From: Luteitalea sp.
GTDB taxonomy: Bacteria; Acidobacteriota; Vicinamibacteria; Vicinamibacterales; Vicinamibacteraceae
Assembly (NCBI GenBank): GCA_009377495.1
Contig: WHTZ01000063.1
Span: forward strand, 1-37,123
DNA length: 37,123 nt
Reading direction: 5' to 3'
Shown here: piece by piece, positions 7,991 through 16,281 of the stretch
How the letters are laid out: every line of letters begins with the position of its first letter
Numbering within the stretch: position 1 is the first letter of the stretch
Made by a program: the position numbers and the translations under genes
Notes under the pieces: generated by a model
What the model saw: the letters and a program-made list of their open reading frames with translations, nothing else
The model's database searches: none
Told to the model about the DNA's origin: nothing

Positions 7991-10444
7991 ATGACGGGCT
8001 GGTCTCGTGAGCTTCGGTACACCGTTCGCGTGCTGTGGAAGGCCCGCACCGTGACCCTGGTGGCCTTCGTCACCATGGCGCTCGCCATCGGTGCGACCAC
8101 GGCGATCTTCACGGTGGTCGATGCGCTGCTGCTGCGCTCGCTCCCGTTTCCCGAGGCGGACCGCCTCGTCCAGGTCGGACGCGCCTATCCCGATTCCTTC
8201 GAGTCCTACACGTCGGTGCCAAAGTTCATCCATTGGCGCAATCAGGGCCAGCAGATCTTCGTCGAGGTGGCCGCGTACAACGACCTGGGAGCGGGGTTCA
8301 ACCTGATCGGCCTGGGTCGTCCCGAACGACTGATTGGCTCGCATGTGTCGGCGGGTTTCTTCGACGTGATGGGCGTTCAGCCCTCCCTCGGGCGAGCGTT
8401 CCGCCAGGCAGAGGACGTCCCAGGAGGCCCCAGACTTGTCGTCCTGAGTCACGCCCTCTGGACGAACCGTTTCGGCGCCCGCCCGGACATCGTCGGGCAG
8501 GCGATCACGCTCAACAGCGAGCCGTACACCGTGATTGGTGTGATGCCGGACGGGTTTCGGTATCCGGACGTCGCCGATCTCTGGACGCTCTTCCAGTTCG
8601 ACCCGGCAAGCCAGGAGCGCGCCAACAACTTCAAAGTGACGGCGCGGTTGAAGCCTGCGACGACGCTCGACCAGGCACGCGACGCCATGGAGATCGCCGG
8701 CAGCGCGCTGCGTCGTACCACGCCTGACCTCATGGGCGACAACGAAACGATCGGCGTCCGGCCGCTTCGGGAGCAGCTGTACGGTGACATGCGTCCGGCG
8801 CTGCTCATCCTGCTCGCCTCGGTGGGATTCGTGCTGCTCATCGCGTGCGTCAACGTCGCCAATCTGCAACTGGCACAGGCGGCGGAGCGGCACCACGAGA
8901 TCGCGCTGCGCACCGCGCTAGGGGCGAGCACGTGGACGGTGGTACGGCAACGGCTGCTGGAGAGCGTCCTGCTCGCTGCGGTCAGCGGCGCGGCTGGTGT
9001 GGCGCTTGCGTATGTGGGCGTCCCGGCGCTGCTGGCACTCAGCCCCGTCCACGTGCCCTACGCTGGGACTATCGCCGTGGACTGGCGCGTGCTCGGTGCG
9101 GCTCTCGCGATCTCGCTCGTCGCGGGCCTCGCCTTTGGCCTACTGCCTGCCTGGCAGTCGGCACGGCCGAATCTCGACGAAGTGCTGCGCTCTGGAGCGC
9201 ATCGCATGATCGGCCGAACGAGCCGCTGGACACGGCGTACGCTCGTGGCGGGCGAGGTGGCGCTCGCGCTGATGCTCACCATTGGCGCATTCCTGCTGGT
9301 GAAGAGTCTCGCCGGCCTGCAATCGACGAATCCAGGTTTCGTTGTCGAGAACGTCTTGACGATGAAGCTCGCACTGCCGGAGGCGAGATACGGGAGCGGC
9401 AAGGCACTGGCGCAGTTCCAAGAGCATGTCGAGGAGCGCCTCACGGCGCTGCCTGGCGTGCGCGCGGCCACAGTCGCGCATACGCTTCCGCTGGAGTTGG
9501 GATCAGACATGCCATTTACCATTGAAGGCCGGTATGTGCCGGGCACAGAGGAAGGTGTCGGGAGCGCGGACTACCGGGCCGTCGGCCGAGGTTACTTCGA
9601 CGCGCTGGAGATCCCGTTGCGTCGAGGCCGCCTGTTCGATGCCCGCGATCGCCGGGGCACGCTGCCGGCCGCGATCATCAACGAGGCGGCCGCTCGTCGG
9701 ATCTGGCCGGGTTCGGATCCGATCGGTCAGCGCGTCACCGTGGGCCAGCCCTTCGTGCCGGAGCTCGCCGAGTCCACGGCTCGCGAAATTATCGGCATTG
9801 TCGGGAACGTCCGAGAAGAAGGACTCGGCACGGATCCTCCGCCCATCCTCTACGTGCCGTTCTCCCAACAGAACGACGCCTACGCGTCGCTTTACGCTCG
9901 CCTACTGCCTTTCTCGGTCATTGTCCGCGGAGAGGCCTCAGTGGCAGCCCTGACGCGGTCTGTGCAGCAGGCCATTTGGTCGGTCGACCCGGAGCAGCCG
10001 ATCTCCGACGTGCGCCTGATGCGCGAAATCGTGGCGGACTCCCTAGGGCCGCAGCAGTTCAACACGGTACTACTCGGAGGGCTTGCGGCACTCGCCTTGC
10101 TCCTCGCGGCCGTGGGTCTCTACGGCGTGATTGCTCACATCGTCAGCCAGCAAACACGTGAGATCGGTGTCCGCATGGCGCTTGGTGCCACGAGAGCCGG
10201 CGTGCTCGGCCTCTTCCTCCGGCAGGCCCTGTTCCTGGTGGCGGTCGGCGTCGTCGTAGGACTGGCGGGGGCGTTTGGTGTGACGCGTGTGCTGCGAACG
10301 CTGCTGACGGGCATCAGTACGACAGACCCGTGGGTCTTCGCGCTAGCGCCGATGTTGATGGTCGGCGTCGCGGTCGTGGCTGCGCTCCGGCCTGCCCTGC
10401 GTGCAGCACGAGTGGATCCCGCCCGTGCGCTCCGGGCCGAATGA
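7991..10444 (+). CDS. ADOP-type MacB/FtsX permease 1
   Basis: 817 residues with the duplicated layout of acidobacterial orphan permeases. There is an N-terminal helix (TLVAFVTMALAIGATTAIF) leading into VDALLLRSLPFPE, then a MacB-like periplasmic core domain. Three helices of an FtsX domain follow (LILLASVGFVLLIACVNVANL onward), then a second MacB/FtsX unit starting near LVAGEVALALMLTIGAFLLV. The protein ends in the family-like ARVDPARALRAE. Start at 7991 is supported by GGAGGG at 7978-7983. No ATPase gene is adjacent, as is usual for these orphan permeases; the transported or sensed substrate cannot be read from sequence. A short HNH fragment lies on the opposite strand just beyond the stop. 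Confidence 0.9.
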   Translation: MTGWSRELRYTVRVLWKARTVTLVAFVTMALAIGATTAIFTVVDALLLRSLPFPEADRLVQVGRAYPDSFESYTSVPKFIHWRNQGQQIFVEVAAYNDLGAGFNLIGLGRPERLIGSHVSAGFFDVMGVQPSLGRAFRQAEDVPGGPRLVVLSHALWTNRFGARPDIVGQAITLNSEPYTVIGVMPDGFRYPDVADLWTLFQFDPASQERANNFKVTARLKPATTLDQARDAMEIAGSALRRTTPDLMGDNETIGVRPLREQLYGDMRPALLILLASVGFVLLIACVNVANLQLAQAAERHHEIALRTALGASTWTVVRQRLLESVLLAAVSGAAGVALAYVGVPALLALSPVHVPYAGTIAVDWRVLGAALAISLVAGLAFGLLPAWQSARPNLDEVLRSGAHRMIGRTSRWTRRTLVAGEVALALMLTIGAFLLVKSLAGLQSTNPGFVVENVLTMKLALPEARYGSGKALAQFQEHVEERLTALPGVRAATVAHTLPLELGSDMPFTIEGRYVPGTEEGVGSADYRAVGRGYFDALEIPLRRGRLFDARDRRGTLPAAIINEAAARRIWPGSDPIGQRVTVGQPFVPELAESTAREIIGIVGNVREEGLGTDPPPILYVPFSQQNDAYASLYARLLPFSVIVRGEASVAALTRSVQQAIWSVDPEQPISDVRLMREIVADSLGPQQFNTVLLGGLAALALLLAAVGLYGVIAHIVSQQTREIGVRMALGATRAGVLGLFLRQALFLVAVGVVVGLAGAFGVTRVLRTLLTGISTTDPWVFALAPMLMVGVAVVAALRPALRAARVDPARALRAE

Positions 10445-10528
10445 CTCGTTTATAACCGTCTGCTCCGCTGCTTCGTCCCCATCGACCATCGTCATCTCTC
10501 TTGCTGAGTTGACATCATGAGGGTTCAC

Positions 10529-10930
10529 TAGCCGGACCACGATCTGTTCGACCTCACGGCGACTCCGGTGCCGGGCCTCGGCCAACAGCGCCGCGTGATT
10601 CTCGGGCGTCAGGTGCGGTGCGAGCAGCCGAATCGTGGTCAGCGTCACCGCGCCCGCCGCGAGCTGCTCGAGGATGACGGGAAACCGGCGCGCGGCGCGG
10701 GCGACCTCGATGCGATCGTACGCCGCGTGCTCCGAGAGGTGGAGGATGTCGACGCAGTACGTAAAGAGCGAGGCACAGCCTTCGCCGAGATAGAGGCGTC
10801 GGGCATCGACCTCGGCAAGGCAGGCGATGAGGCGCGCGGTCGCCTCACGTTCACGGACAGCGAGCCGCGTCACCTCGCAGAGCAGATCATGATCGGAAAG
10901 GTGTTGAAACGAGAGGTGTGGCGTCCTCAT
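10529..10930 (-). pseudogene. HNH endonuclease (DUF222/13E12-like), N-terminal half only
   Basis: About 134 recognisable residues run from MRTPHLSFQHLSDHDLL to ARHRSRREVEQIVVRL, the helical N-terminal region that precedes an HNH nuclease domain in this family. After that the frame continues as unrelated sequence to 10343, overrunning the 3' end of ADOP permease 1 on the other strand. The nuclease domain is missing here. A separate piece carrying an HNH domain of the same kind lies at about 15895-16131 on the plus strand, consistent with one gene split by rearrangement or with two independently decayed copies. Confidence 0.75.
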
Positions 10931-10935
10931 AACCC

Positions 10936-10941
10936 ATTATA
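10936..10941 (-). promoter_or_regulatory. -10 box giving a leaderless start for the HNH fragment
   Basis: On the minus strand a perfect TATAAT ends 5 bases before the ATG at 10930. At normal -10 to start spacing, transcription would begin at or beside the ATG, so the message would be leaderless. No good -35 box is visible. The promoter appears intact although the gene is truncated. Confidence 0.45.
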
Positions 10942-11118
10942 CGACCGCGATTTTCGACCCGCAGAACGCGCGTGGAGGACACGCCGGCGGCCCGATCCAC
11001 CTCGTTTGTTGCCGACACCTGCCAGCGCCGCCTCTTGGTCAACGTTGCGCGCACAGCCACCGATTCTCACGAGCGTCCGAACCAAAACGCGCGCAGGCCA
11101 AGCATCGTGTCAAGTGTT

Positions 11119-11220
11119 TTTTACTGGCTGTCGCTCGCCATGGTTGCCCTGGCGTCCGGATGGCTGCCGGCGCGCCGCGCCAGCCGCGTGGACCCGATAC
11201 GCGCCTTGCGGCAAGAGTGA
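11119..11220 (+). pseudogene. ADOP permease C-terminal tail fragment
   Basis: The last 33 residues of a plus-strand frame read FYWLSLAMVALASGWLPARR followed by ASRVDPIRALRQE and a stop. This is the last helix and the LPARRAxRVDPxxALRxE tail typical of ADOP/MacB-like permeases. Upstream in the frame (10972-11118) nothing is recognisable. It is a 3' scrap that stops 23 bases before the convergent end of ADOP permease 2, and is not a part of that gene. Confidence 0.7.
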
Positions 11221-11243
11221 TATATACGGAGGATCTGTGTGGA

Positions 11244-13700
11244 TCATTCGCCTCGCAACGCAACCGCAGGATCGATACGGGTTGCGCGCCAGGCGGGACC
11301 GGCAATCGACACGGCGGCAGTGAAGGTCAGCACGATCGTCACAGACGCGAACGTCATCGGGTCCAAAGGCTGGACGCCGACCAGCATGGTCGCAAGCAGC
11401 CGACCCATCACCGTCGACAGGGCCAGCCCGATGACGGCACCGATCGCAATCATGCGGACGGCGCTCCCGACGACGAGGCGGAGCACGTCGCGCGTGGTGG
11501 CACCGAGCGCCCTCCGCACACCGAAATCGCGCACGCGCTGCTGGACAGAGTATGCGAGGATGCCGAACACTCCGACCATAGCCAGAAGGAGCGCCAGGCC
11601 GGCGAACGTCATCACCAGCACCGCCCGGAACCGATGACGTGCGGTGGCTTCCCATGCAACGTCGTCAAGCGTCATCACCTCCCTGATGCTTACCAGCTGC
11701 TCCTTGTCGATGCGAGCGATTGCCGCACGGACGGCACGCGCAAGCCCTTCAGCGCGTCCTGATGTTGGTCGGACGAGCAGATAGATGTCGTCCCTGAGGT
11801 TCTGAGCCAACGGTGCGTAGATCTGAACGAAGTCCTCTGTCTCATCGGGCCGGCCCTTCACCTGACGGGCAACACCAACGATCTCTCTCACAAAGGGCTC
11901 TGCTTGCGCGGACGCTGTCGACCGGAACGCCACCCGCAGACCGATCGGTGATCGGCCCTGAAGGTGGCGGCGGACGAACGCTTCATTCACGATGCAGACG
12001 GGGACGCTGTCACCTGTATCGCGGTCGTTGAAGGCCCGGCCGGCAACGACAGGAAGATCGAGAGTCTCGAAGTACGTGGGGCTGACGATCTGATAGTCGG
12101 CCGCCGGGCGTTTGCTCTCCTCCGGTGGCGGGTCGCCGACGATGTCGTAAAAGGTCTGGCCGGCGTCCGAAGGGCCCAGCGGCAAGGTGCTCGCCCATCC
12201 CACGTTGCGCACTCCGGGAAGAGCCCTGATCTCACCCTCGACGCCCTCGAAGAACTGAACCAGGGACGCTGGAGTTGGATAACGCGAACCCAGCGGATCG
12301 ACCATCATCGTCAGCACGCTCTCGGCACGATACCCACGGTCGACATTTTCCACGGCCAAGAGGGTCCGTAGCAGCAGACCAGCGCCAAAGAGCAGCGCCA
12401 CTGCGGTCGCGACCTCTCCGACAACGAGCACACGTCGGATTCTCCCGCCGTGCCCTGTCGCGGTCCGGCTGCCGGAGGTGATCAACTGCGCAGACGAGAG
12501 CTCCGTTGCGTGCCACGCCGGAGCGACGCCAAACAACAGCCCGACGAGCAGCGCGGCCGCGGCACAGAACGCGACCACGCGCATGTCGAAGGAGAGCGTC
12601 ACCGCCCCAGGCAGCAGCCCCTGCGGAATCACCGATGGCGCGATATTCAGAATCACCGCGCCGACCCCCACTCCCAATACGCCCCCTATGGTTGAGAGCA
12701 CAAGGCTTTCGGTCAGGAGCTGGCGGATGACGCGCCGCCGGCCAGCGCCCAGCGCTGACCGTATCGCCAGCTCACGTGCACGTACCGTTGCGCGTGCCAA
12801 GAGCAGATTGGCCACGTTGGCGCAGCAGATGAGCAGCACAAAGCCAACGACGCCGAGGAACAGCATCGACGTCAGGCGGAGCTCGCTGCCGATCACTGCA
12901 TCGTGCATTGGCTCGAGCGTGACGCTGCGCCCCTTGTTCGTCGCGGGGAGCTCTCGCGCCAGGCCTTCAGCGACGGCTGCCATGTCGGCATCCGCACCGT
13001 CGAGCGTCACGCCGGCCTTTAGGCGTCCGATCACCCGGAGAAAGTACGCACTTCGCGCGGCGGCCGGTGCACCCTGGATTGGGACCAGCGCCCAGATACT
13101 GCTCCGACCGAGCAACTGAGACTCGTTCGGCACGACGCCGACCACTGTATACAGCGACCCATCGAGTCGGATGTCGCGGCCCACCACACTCGGATCCGCG
13201 TTGAAACGCGTTCGCCAAAATCCCTCGCTCAGCACTACAACATTGGAGCGTTGGCGGTCGTCGGAGGGAAGAAACGTACGACCGACAATGGCCCTGACGC
13301 CGAGCACGTCAAAGATTCCGGCGAGTACCCACTGGCGAGGAACGGTTTCGGCGGTGCCATCCGCCCCGCTCATCACCATGCCGCCCACGCCAGGAATGAA
13401 CCCGGCCATCAGATCGAACGTGCGATTTCGCTCGCTCCAATCGAGAAGGTTGAGCGGCGCAACTCCGCCCCGGAGCGACGTGGGGTTTCGCTCCCAGACC
13501 ATCACGAGGCGCTCAGGCTCGCGGAATGGAAGCGGACGCAGCAACGTCGCGTCGACCAGCGCGAAGATGGCACTGTTGGCGCCGATACCGAGCGCCAGCG
13601 TCATCGCCGCGATGAACGTGAAGGCGGGCGAGCTTCTCAGCTGGCGAATCGCGAACCTGATGTCGTTTCGGAGCTCCTCGAACCAGTGCGTGAGGCGCAT
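11244..13700 (-). CDS. ADOP-type MacB/FtsX permease 2
   Basis: 818 residues. It begins MRLTHWFEELRNDIRFAIRQ, followed by LRSSPAFTFIAAMTLALGIG, the family signature with the first helix, then ATLLRPLPFREPERLVMVWE. A MacB-like periplasmic domain (GRTFLPSDDR, VVGVVPNES) leads to an FtsX block with CCANVANLLLARATVRARE, then a second MacB/FtsX unit from VLVVGEVATAVALLFGAGLL. It ends GPAWRATRIDPAVALRGE. It lies 118 bases after the BlaR1-like gene on the same strand, so it may belong to the blaI-blaR1 transcription unit; the gap contains a GGGCG...CGCCC hairpin without a T run. No ATPase is adjacent. The amino acids flanking the helices differ from permease 1, so this is not a recent duplicate. Confidence 0.9.
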   Translation of the reverse strand: MRLTHWFEELRNDIRFAIRQLRSSPAFTFIAAMTLALGIGANSAIFALVDATLLRPLPFREPERLVMVWERNPTSLRGGVAPLNLLDWSERNRTFDLMAGFIPGVGGMVMSGADGTAETVPRQWVLAGIFDVLGVRAIVGRTFLPSDDRQRSNVVVLSEGFWRTRFNADPSVVGRDIRLDGSLYTVVGVVPNESQLLGRSSIWALVPIQGAPAAARSAYFLRVIGRLKAGVTLDGADADMAAVAEGLARELPATNKGRSVTLEPMHDAVIGSELRLTSMLFLGVVGFVLLICCANVANLLLARATVRARELAIRSALGAGRRRVIRQLLTESLVLSTIGGVLGVGVGAVILNIAPSVIPQGLLPGAVTLSFDMRVVAFCAAAALLVGLLFGVAPAWHATELSSAQLITSGSRTATGHGGRIRRVLVVGEVATAVALLFGAGLLLRTLLAVENVDRGYRAESVLTMMVDPLGSRYPTPASLVQFFEGVEGEIRALPGVRNVGWASTLPLGPSDAGQTFYDIVGDPPPEESKRPAADYQIVSPTYFETLDLPVVAGRAFNDRDTGDSVPVCIVNEAFVRRHLQGRSPIGLRVAFRSTASAQAEPFVREIVGVARQVKGRPDETEDFVQIYAPLAQNLRDDIYLLVRPTSGRAEGLARAVRAAIARIDKEQLVSIREVMTLDDVAWEATARHRFRAVLVMTFAGLALLLAMVGVFGILAYSVQQRVRDFGVRRALGATTRDVLRLVVGSAVRMIAIGAVIGLALSTVMGRLLATMLVGVQPLDPMTFASVTIVLTFTAAVSIAGPAWRATRIDPAVALRGE

Positions 13701-13818
13701 TTCACGATCTCTCTTTCAGCCCAGGTTCACACACGTTCGTTTGGGCGGCTCGCGAGATCGCCCAGGCGGGCTCGGGGAGGTCCATCCGGCGGCGCGTCGC
13801 CTCTTAGGGCTCGAATCC

Positions 13819-15435
13819 TTACTCGACAGCGCCAACAGACTGGAGGAATTCCACAACCGGCGTGTGCTGATTCTGTCGAGCCATGCTCAGCGGCGTTCGC
13901 CACTCCCCGTCGTTGCGAGTCCGCGGAGCCCAGATGCGAGCGTTCACGTTGGCACCGCGCGAGACGAGCAGTTCCACGACTTCGAGACGTCCGTTGCCGC
14001 TCGCCTGAATCAACGCGTTCTCGTCACCCGGCACCGCATAATCGATGCTGGCACCGTGATCGAGCAGAATCGTGACCACGTCGACACGTCCCTCGCGCGC
14101 GGCCATGATGAGCGCGTTGCCGTCCCCTGACACGCCCATGTCGACGTCGGCTCCGCGATCGAGTAGTAGACGAACCGCATCTAGCTGGCCCTCGCGCGCG
14201 GCGCCGATGAGCGGACTGCCATCTCCACTGATCACCGCATTGACATTGGCGCCGGCATCGAGCAACTTCGTGATCGAGTCGATGTCCCCGTCCGATGCGG
14301 CTTCAAAGAGCCCCACGGCGAGCGCATTGGGGCGGGCCGGTCTCGATGCTGCAGCGTTTCGACTCGGGGCGGAAGCCGTTTGGACGCCGGCATCACGTGT
14401 CGGCGACACACCGATAGCACGCGCCGGTGCGATCGCACCCACGACGAGCACCGCCGCGCAGATCGCGCTCGCAGCCGCGAGTGCCCCAGCCCGTCCTCGC
14501 CGCTGCGTTCGGTCGAGCACCGCCGCGACACGGCGTGCCAAATCACTGCGGTTCGCCATACCGAGCACCGGCTGTGCATTCGCTCTCGACATGCGCTCGG
14601 CCATCGAGACAAGTTGCTCTGCGTAATCGGTGCGCTCGGCTCGCTGCACCACGGCATCGTCGCACGCCCGCTCGGCGTCGAGGCACAGGCCGCGCCAGGC
14701 CACCCAAACCAGCGGATGACACCAATAGCAGGCGCACGTCACGCGCGCGGCGACCTGAACCGCCCAGTCGACCCGGCGGACGTGCTCGAGCTCGTGAACC
14801 AGCGCGCGATCGAGATCCGCGTCGCTCCACGCCGTCGCGGCAGCGGGCAATACGATGGCCGGCCGCCACGTTCCGCACATGAATGGTGCAGCCACATCTT
14901 CATGCCGCAACACGTCGACGGCTCGGCGCACACCGCCCTCCGCCGCCAACGAGCTGACCGTCTGCCGCAGCTCGATCCACGGCAGACCCTGTCGGACGAT
15001 GCGGCGGACCCGCCACAGATCGAAAGCGACCGACATCAAGAGCAGGGCCGCTCCGCCGACCCAGACACCCACAGCGAGCGTTGCCCAGGACGTGCCAGCA
15101 GATGTGCTGCTGGCCGATCCGATGCTTGGGTTGCCTCGGGGCGGCGTCGATACTGAGTCACGTGCGGCTGTCGCGTTCGTCGCCGCGAGAGCGTCATCGC
15201 CAGCGCCGATCGGAATCTCGATTGAAACCGCCGGTCCCAGAAGCACCAGAAATGGAAGGGCGAGAAGCGTCGCGAACGTGGCGGCCAGCAGCACGTGGCG
15301 CACGGATGCCCTTCCGCGCCTCGCCAGCCAGGTCGCCGTGAGGCCGAGCGCAAGGAAGAGCGTGGCCTTCAGCAGAATGGAGAGCCCGGCCGCACTACTC
15401 AGAAACAGTGCCGCGTCTGCAACGGTCGGCGTCAT
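13819..15435 (-). CDS. BlaR1/MecR1-like M56 membrane peptidase with ankyrin-repeat sensor
   Basis: 538 residues. Hydrophobic segments lie near 16-38, 47-70, 116-140 and 316-341, as in the four-helix BlaR1/MecR1 frame. The zinc protease motif HELEH is at 214-218 and the AERACDD ligand region near 254-260; CGTWRPAIVLP near 188-198 is also typical of M56. BlaR1 carries a penicillin-binding sensor after the fourth helix. Here that position (about 374-538) holds about five ankyrin-like units: LFEAASDGDIDSITKLLDAG, PLIGAAREGQLDAVRLLLDR, ALIMAAREGRVDVVTILLDH, ALIQASGNGRLEVVELLVSR and a divergent last one. By analogy this part would be periplasmic and the peptidase cytoplasmic. The start overlaps the stop of the BlaI-like gene by 4 bases (ATGA), so translation is coupled. 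Inferred role: signal binding triggers cleavage of the adjacent repressor. Confidence 0.88.
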   Translation of the reverse strand: MTPTVADAALFLSSAAGLSILLKATLFLALGLTATWLARRGRASVRHVLLAATFATLLALPFLVLLGPAVSIEIPIGAGDDALAATNATAARDSVSTPPRGNPSIGSASSTSAGTSWATLAVGVWVGGAALLLMSVAFDLWRVRRIVRQGLPWIELRQTVSSLAAEGGVRRAVDVLRHEDVAAPFMCGTWRPAIVLPAAATAWSDADLDRALVHELEHVRRVDWAVQVAARVTCACYWCHPLVWVAWRGLCLDAERACDDAVVQRAERTDYAEQLVSMAERMSRANAQPVLGMANRSDLARRVAAVLDRTQRRGRAGALAAASAICAAVLVVGAIAPARAIGVSPTRDAGVQTASAPSRNAAASRPARPNALAVGLFEAASDGDIDSITKLLDAGANVNAVISGDGSPLIGAAREGQLDAVRLLLDRGADVDMGVSGDGNALIMAAREGRVDVVTILLDHGASIDYAVPGDENALIQASGNGRLEVVELLVSRGANVNARIWAPRTRNDGEWRTPLSMARQNQHTPVVEFLQSVGAVE

Positions 15436-15824
15436 GGCTTCGTCCTTTCTTTGCGAACGCGTTCGATCTCGGATCGGAGCGCATCGAGCTCTTCGTCCGT
15501 CCAGCTCTCCTGCTTCAGTAGGGCCGTTAACGTCTCTCGCGGTGAGCCGCCGAAGAACACTCGCACGAGCTTGGTGAGCGCGTTTCGCTGGGCGCTCGCG
15601 CGCGATTTCGTCGGGGTGTAGACATATCGCAAGCGTTCTTCGCGATGGCGCACATAGCCCTTCGCCTCCAGCCTTGCAAGCATCGCTCGAACCGCCGAAG
15701 AGGTTGGCGGATCCGATAACCGTCCGCGGATCTCTTCGGCGGAGGCTCGATCACCAAGTGCGAACAGCGTATCCATGATCTCGCGTTCGCGGCGGCTCAA
15801 TTTCTCATGCGGGGGCGACACCAT
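15432..15824 (-). CDS. BlaI/MecI/CopY-family transcriptional repressor
   Basis: 130 residues. The winged-helix domain covers about 6-80 (LSRREREIMDTLFALGDRAS, then PTSSAVRAMLARLEAKGYVRHREERLRYVYTP split over the recognition helix and wing). The C-terminal part, ALTKLVRVFFGGSPRETLTALL, is the dimerisation region in which BlaR1-type proteases cut in staphylococci. The family binds TACA/TGTA dyads as dimers, and such a dyad sits over its own promoter here. It is followed by the BlaR1-like gene with a 4-base overlap, the standard regulator/sensor pair. Target genes beyond this operon are unknown; ADOP permease 2 is the obvious candidate. Confidence 0.9.
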   Translation of the reverse strand: MVSPPHEKLSRREREIMDTLFALGDRASAEEIRGRLSDPPTSSAVRAMLARLEAKGYVRHREERLRYVYTPTKSRASAQRNALTKLVRVFFGGSPRETLTALLKQESWTDEELDALRSEIERVRKERTKP

Positions 15825-15850
15825 CCTCGAAACCTCCTCACACTCGACAT

Positions 15851-15864
15851 GCTACAAATGTAGC
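15851..15864. promoter_or_regulatory. BlaI/MecI-type operator dyad
   Basis: GCTACA-AA-TGTAGC is a perfect 6-bp inverted repeat with a 2-base centre. It contains the TACA...TGTA core known for BlaI and MecI operators. It covers the downstream edge of the -10 and the expected start site of the adjacent repressor gene, so autorepression is likely. Confidence 0.65.
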
Positions 15865-15890
15865 TTAGCGCTACGTATGAAGCATGTCAA
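15852..15890 (-). promoter_or_regulatory. Promoter of the blaI-like operon
   Basis: Read on the minus strand: -35 TTGACA (15885-15890, perfect), a 17-base spacer, then TAAGCT (15862-15867) as a weak -10. The operator dyad begins inside the -10 and extends downstream over the expected start of transcription. GAGGAGG sits about 8 bases before the ATG at 15824. The -35 box ends within about 10 bases of where recognisable HNH sequence starts. Confidence 0.6.
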
Positions 15891-15894
15891 GTGC

Positions 15895-16131
15895 GTGCAG
15901 TGCACGTTTGTGAGCCGGACGGGCCGGCGGTGCCGCGCGCGAGGCTTTCTCGAGTTTCATCACACGGTGCCCTTTGCCCTGGGTGGTGAGGCGTCAGTCG
16001 AGAATCTGCGCTTGTTGTGCCGCGCGCACAACCAGCAGCAGGCGGCACGAGACTTCGGTCCGTGGGACGCGACGCGCGTACGGGAGAGCTCCCCGGCGTA
16101 CGGAGCCAGCCCGGAGCAACTCGTGCCGGCA
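15895..16131 (+). pseudogene. HNH endonuclease C-terminal half (nuclease domain)
   Basis: The frame reads QCTFVSRTGRRCRARGFLEF followed by HHTVPFALGGEASVENLRLL and CRAHNQQQAARDFG. This is the HNH motif in the form seen in DUF222/13E12-like proteins: Cys pair, HH, then N, then H. It ends near EQLVPARV. There is no helical N-terminal region and no linker upstream; the bases before 15890 are the blaI-like promoter. The frame runs on without a family-type stop to 16575 over the antisense of the acyl-CoA dehydrogenase gene. It is therefore a fragment, matching in family the N-half at 10529-10930. Confidence 0.75.
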
Positions 16132-16281
16132 CGAGTTCTCATCAGGCAACAGAACCTCGCGTTACGACACGCTCTTCTCACGGCTCCCGGCGCCGCGGCG
16201 CGCGAAGCTGCCGAACGCGACGTGATGAATCCAGGTGAGATCGCGATCGTATATCGCCGTGACCGCCGTATTCGAGGCACT

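Noticed and set aside
15852..15906. A second dyad, CGTGCA-G-TGCACG at 15894-15906, as a further repressor site
   Set aside because: It lies upstream of the -35, lacks the TACA/TGTA core and falls in the HNH fragment's coding sequence.
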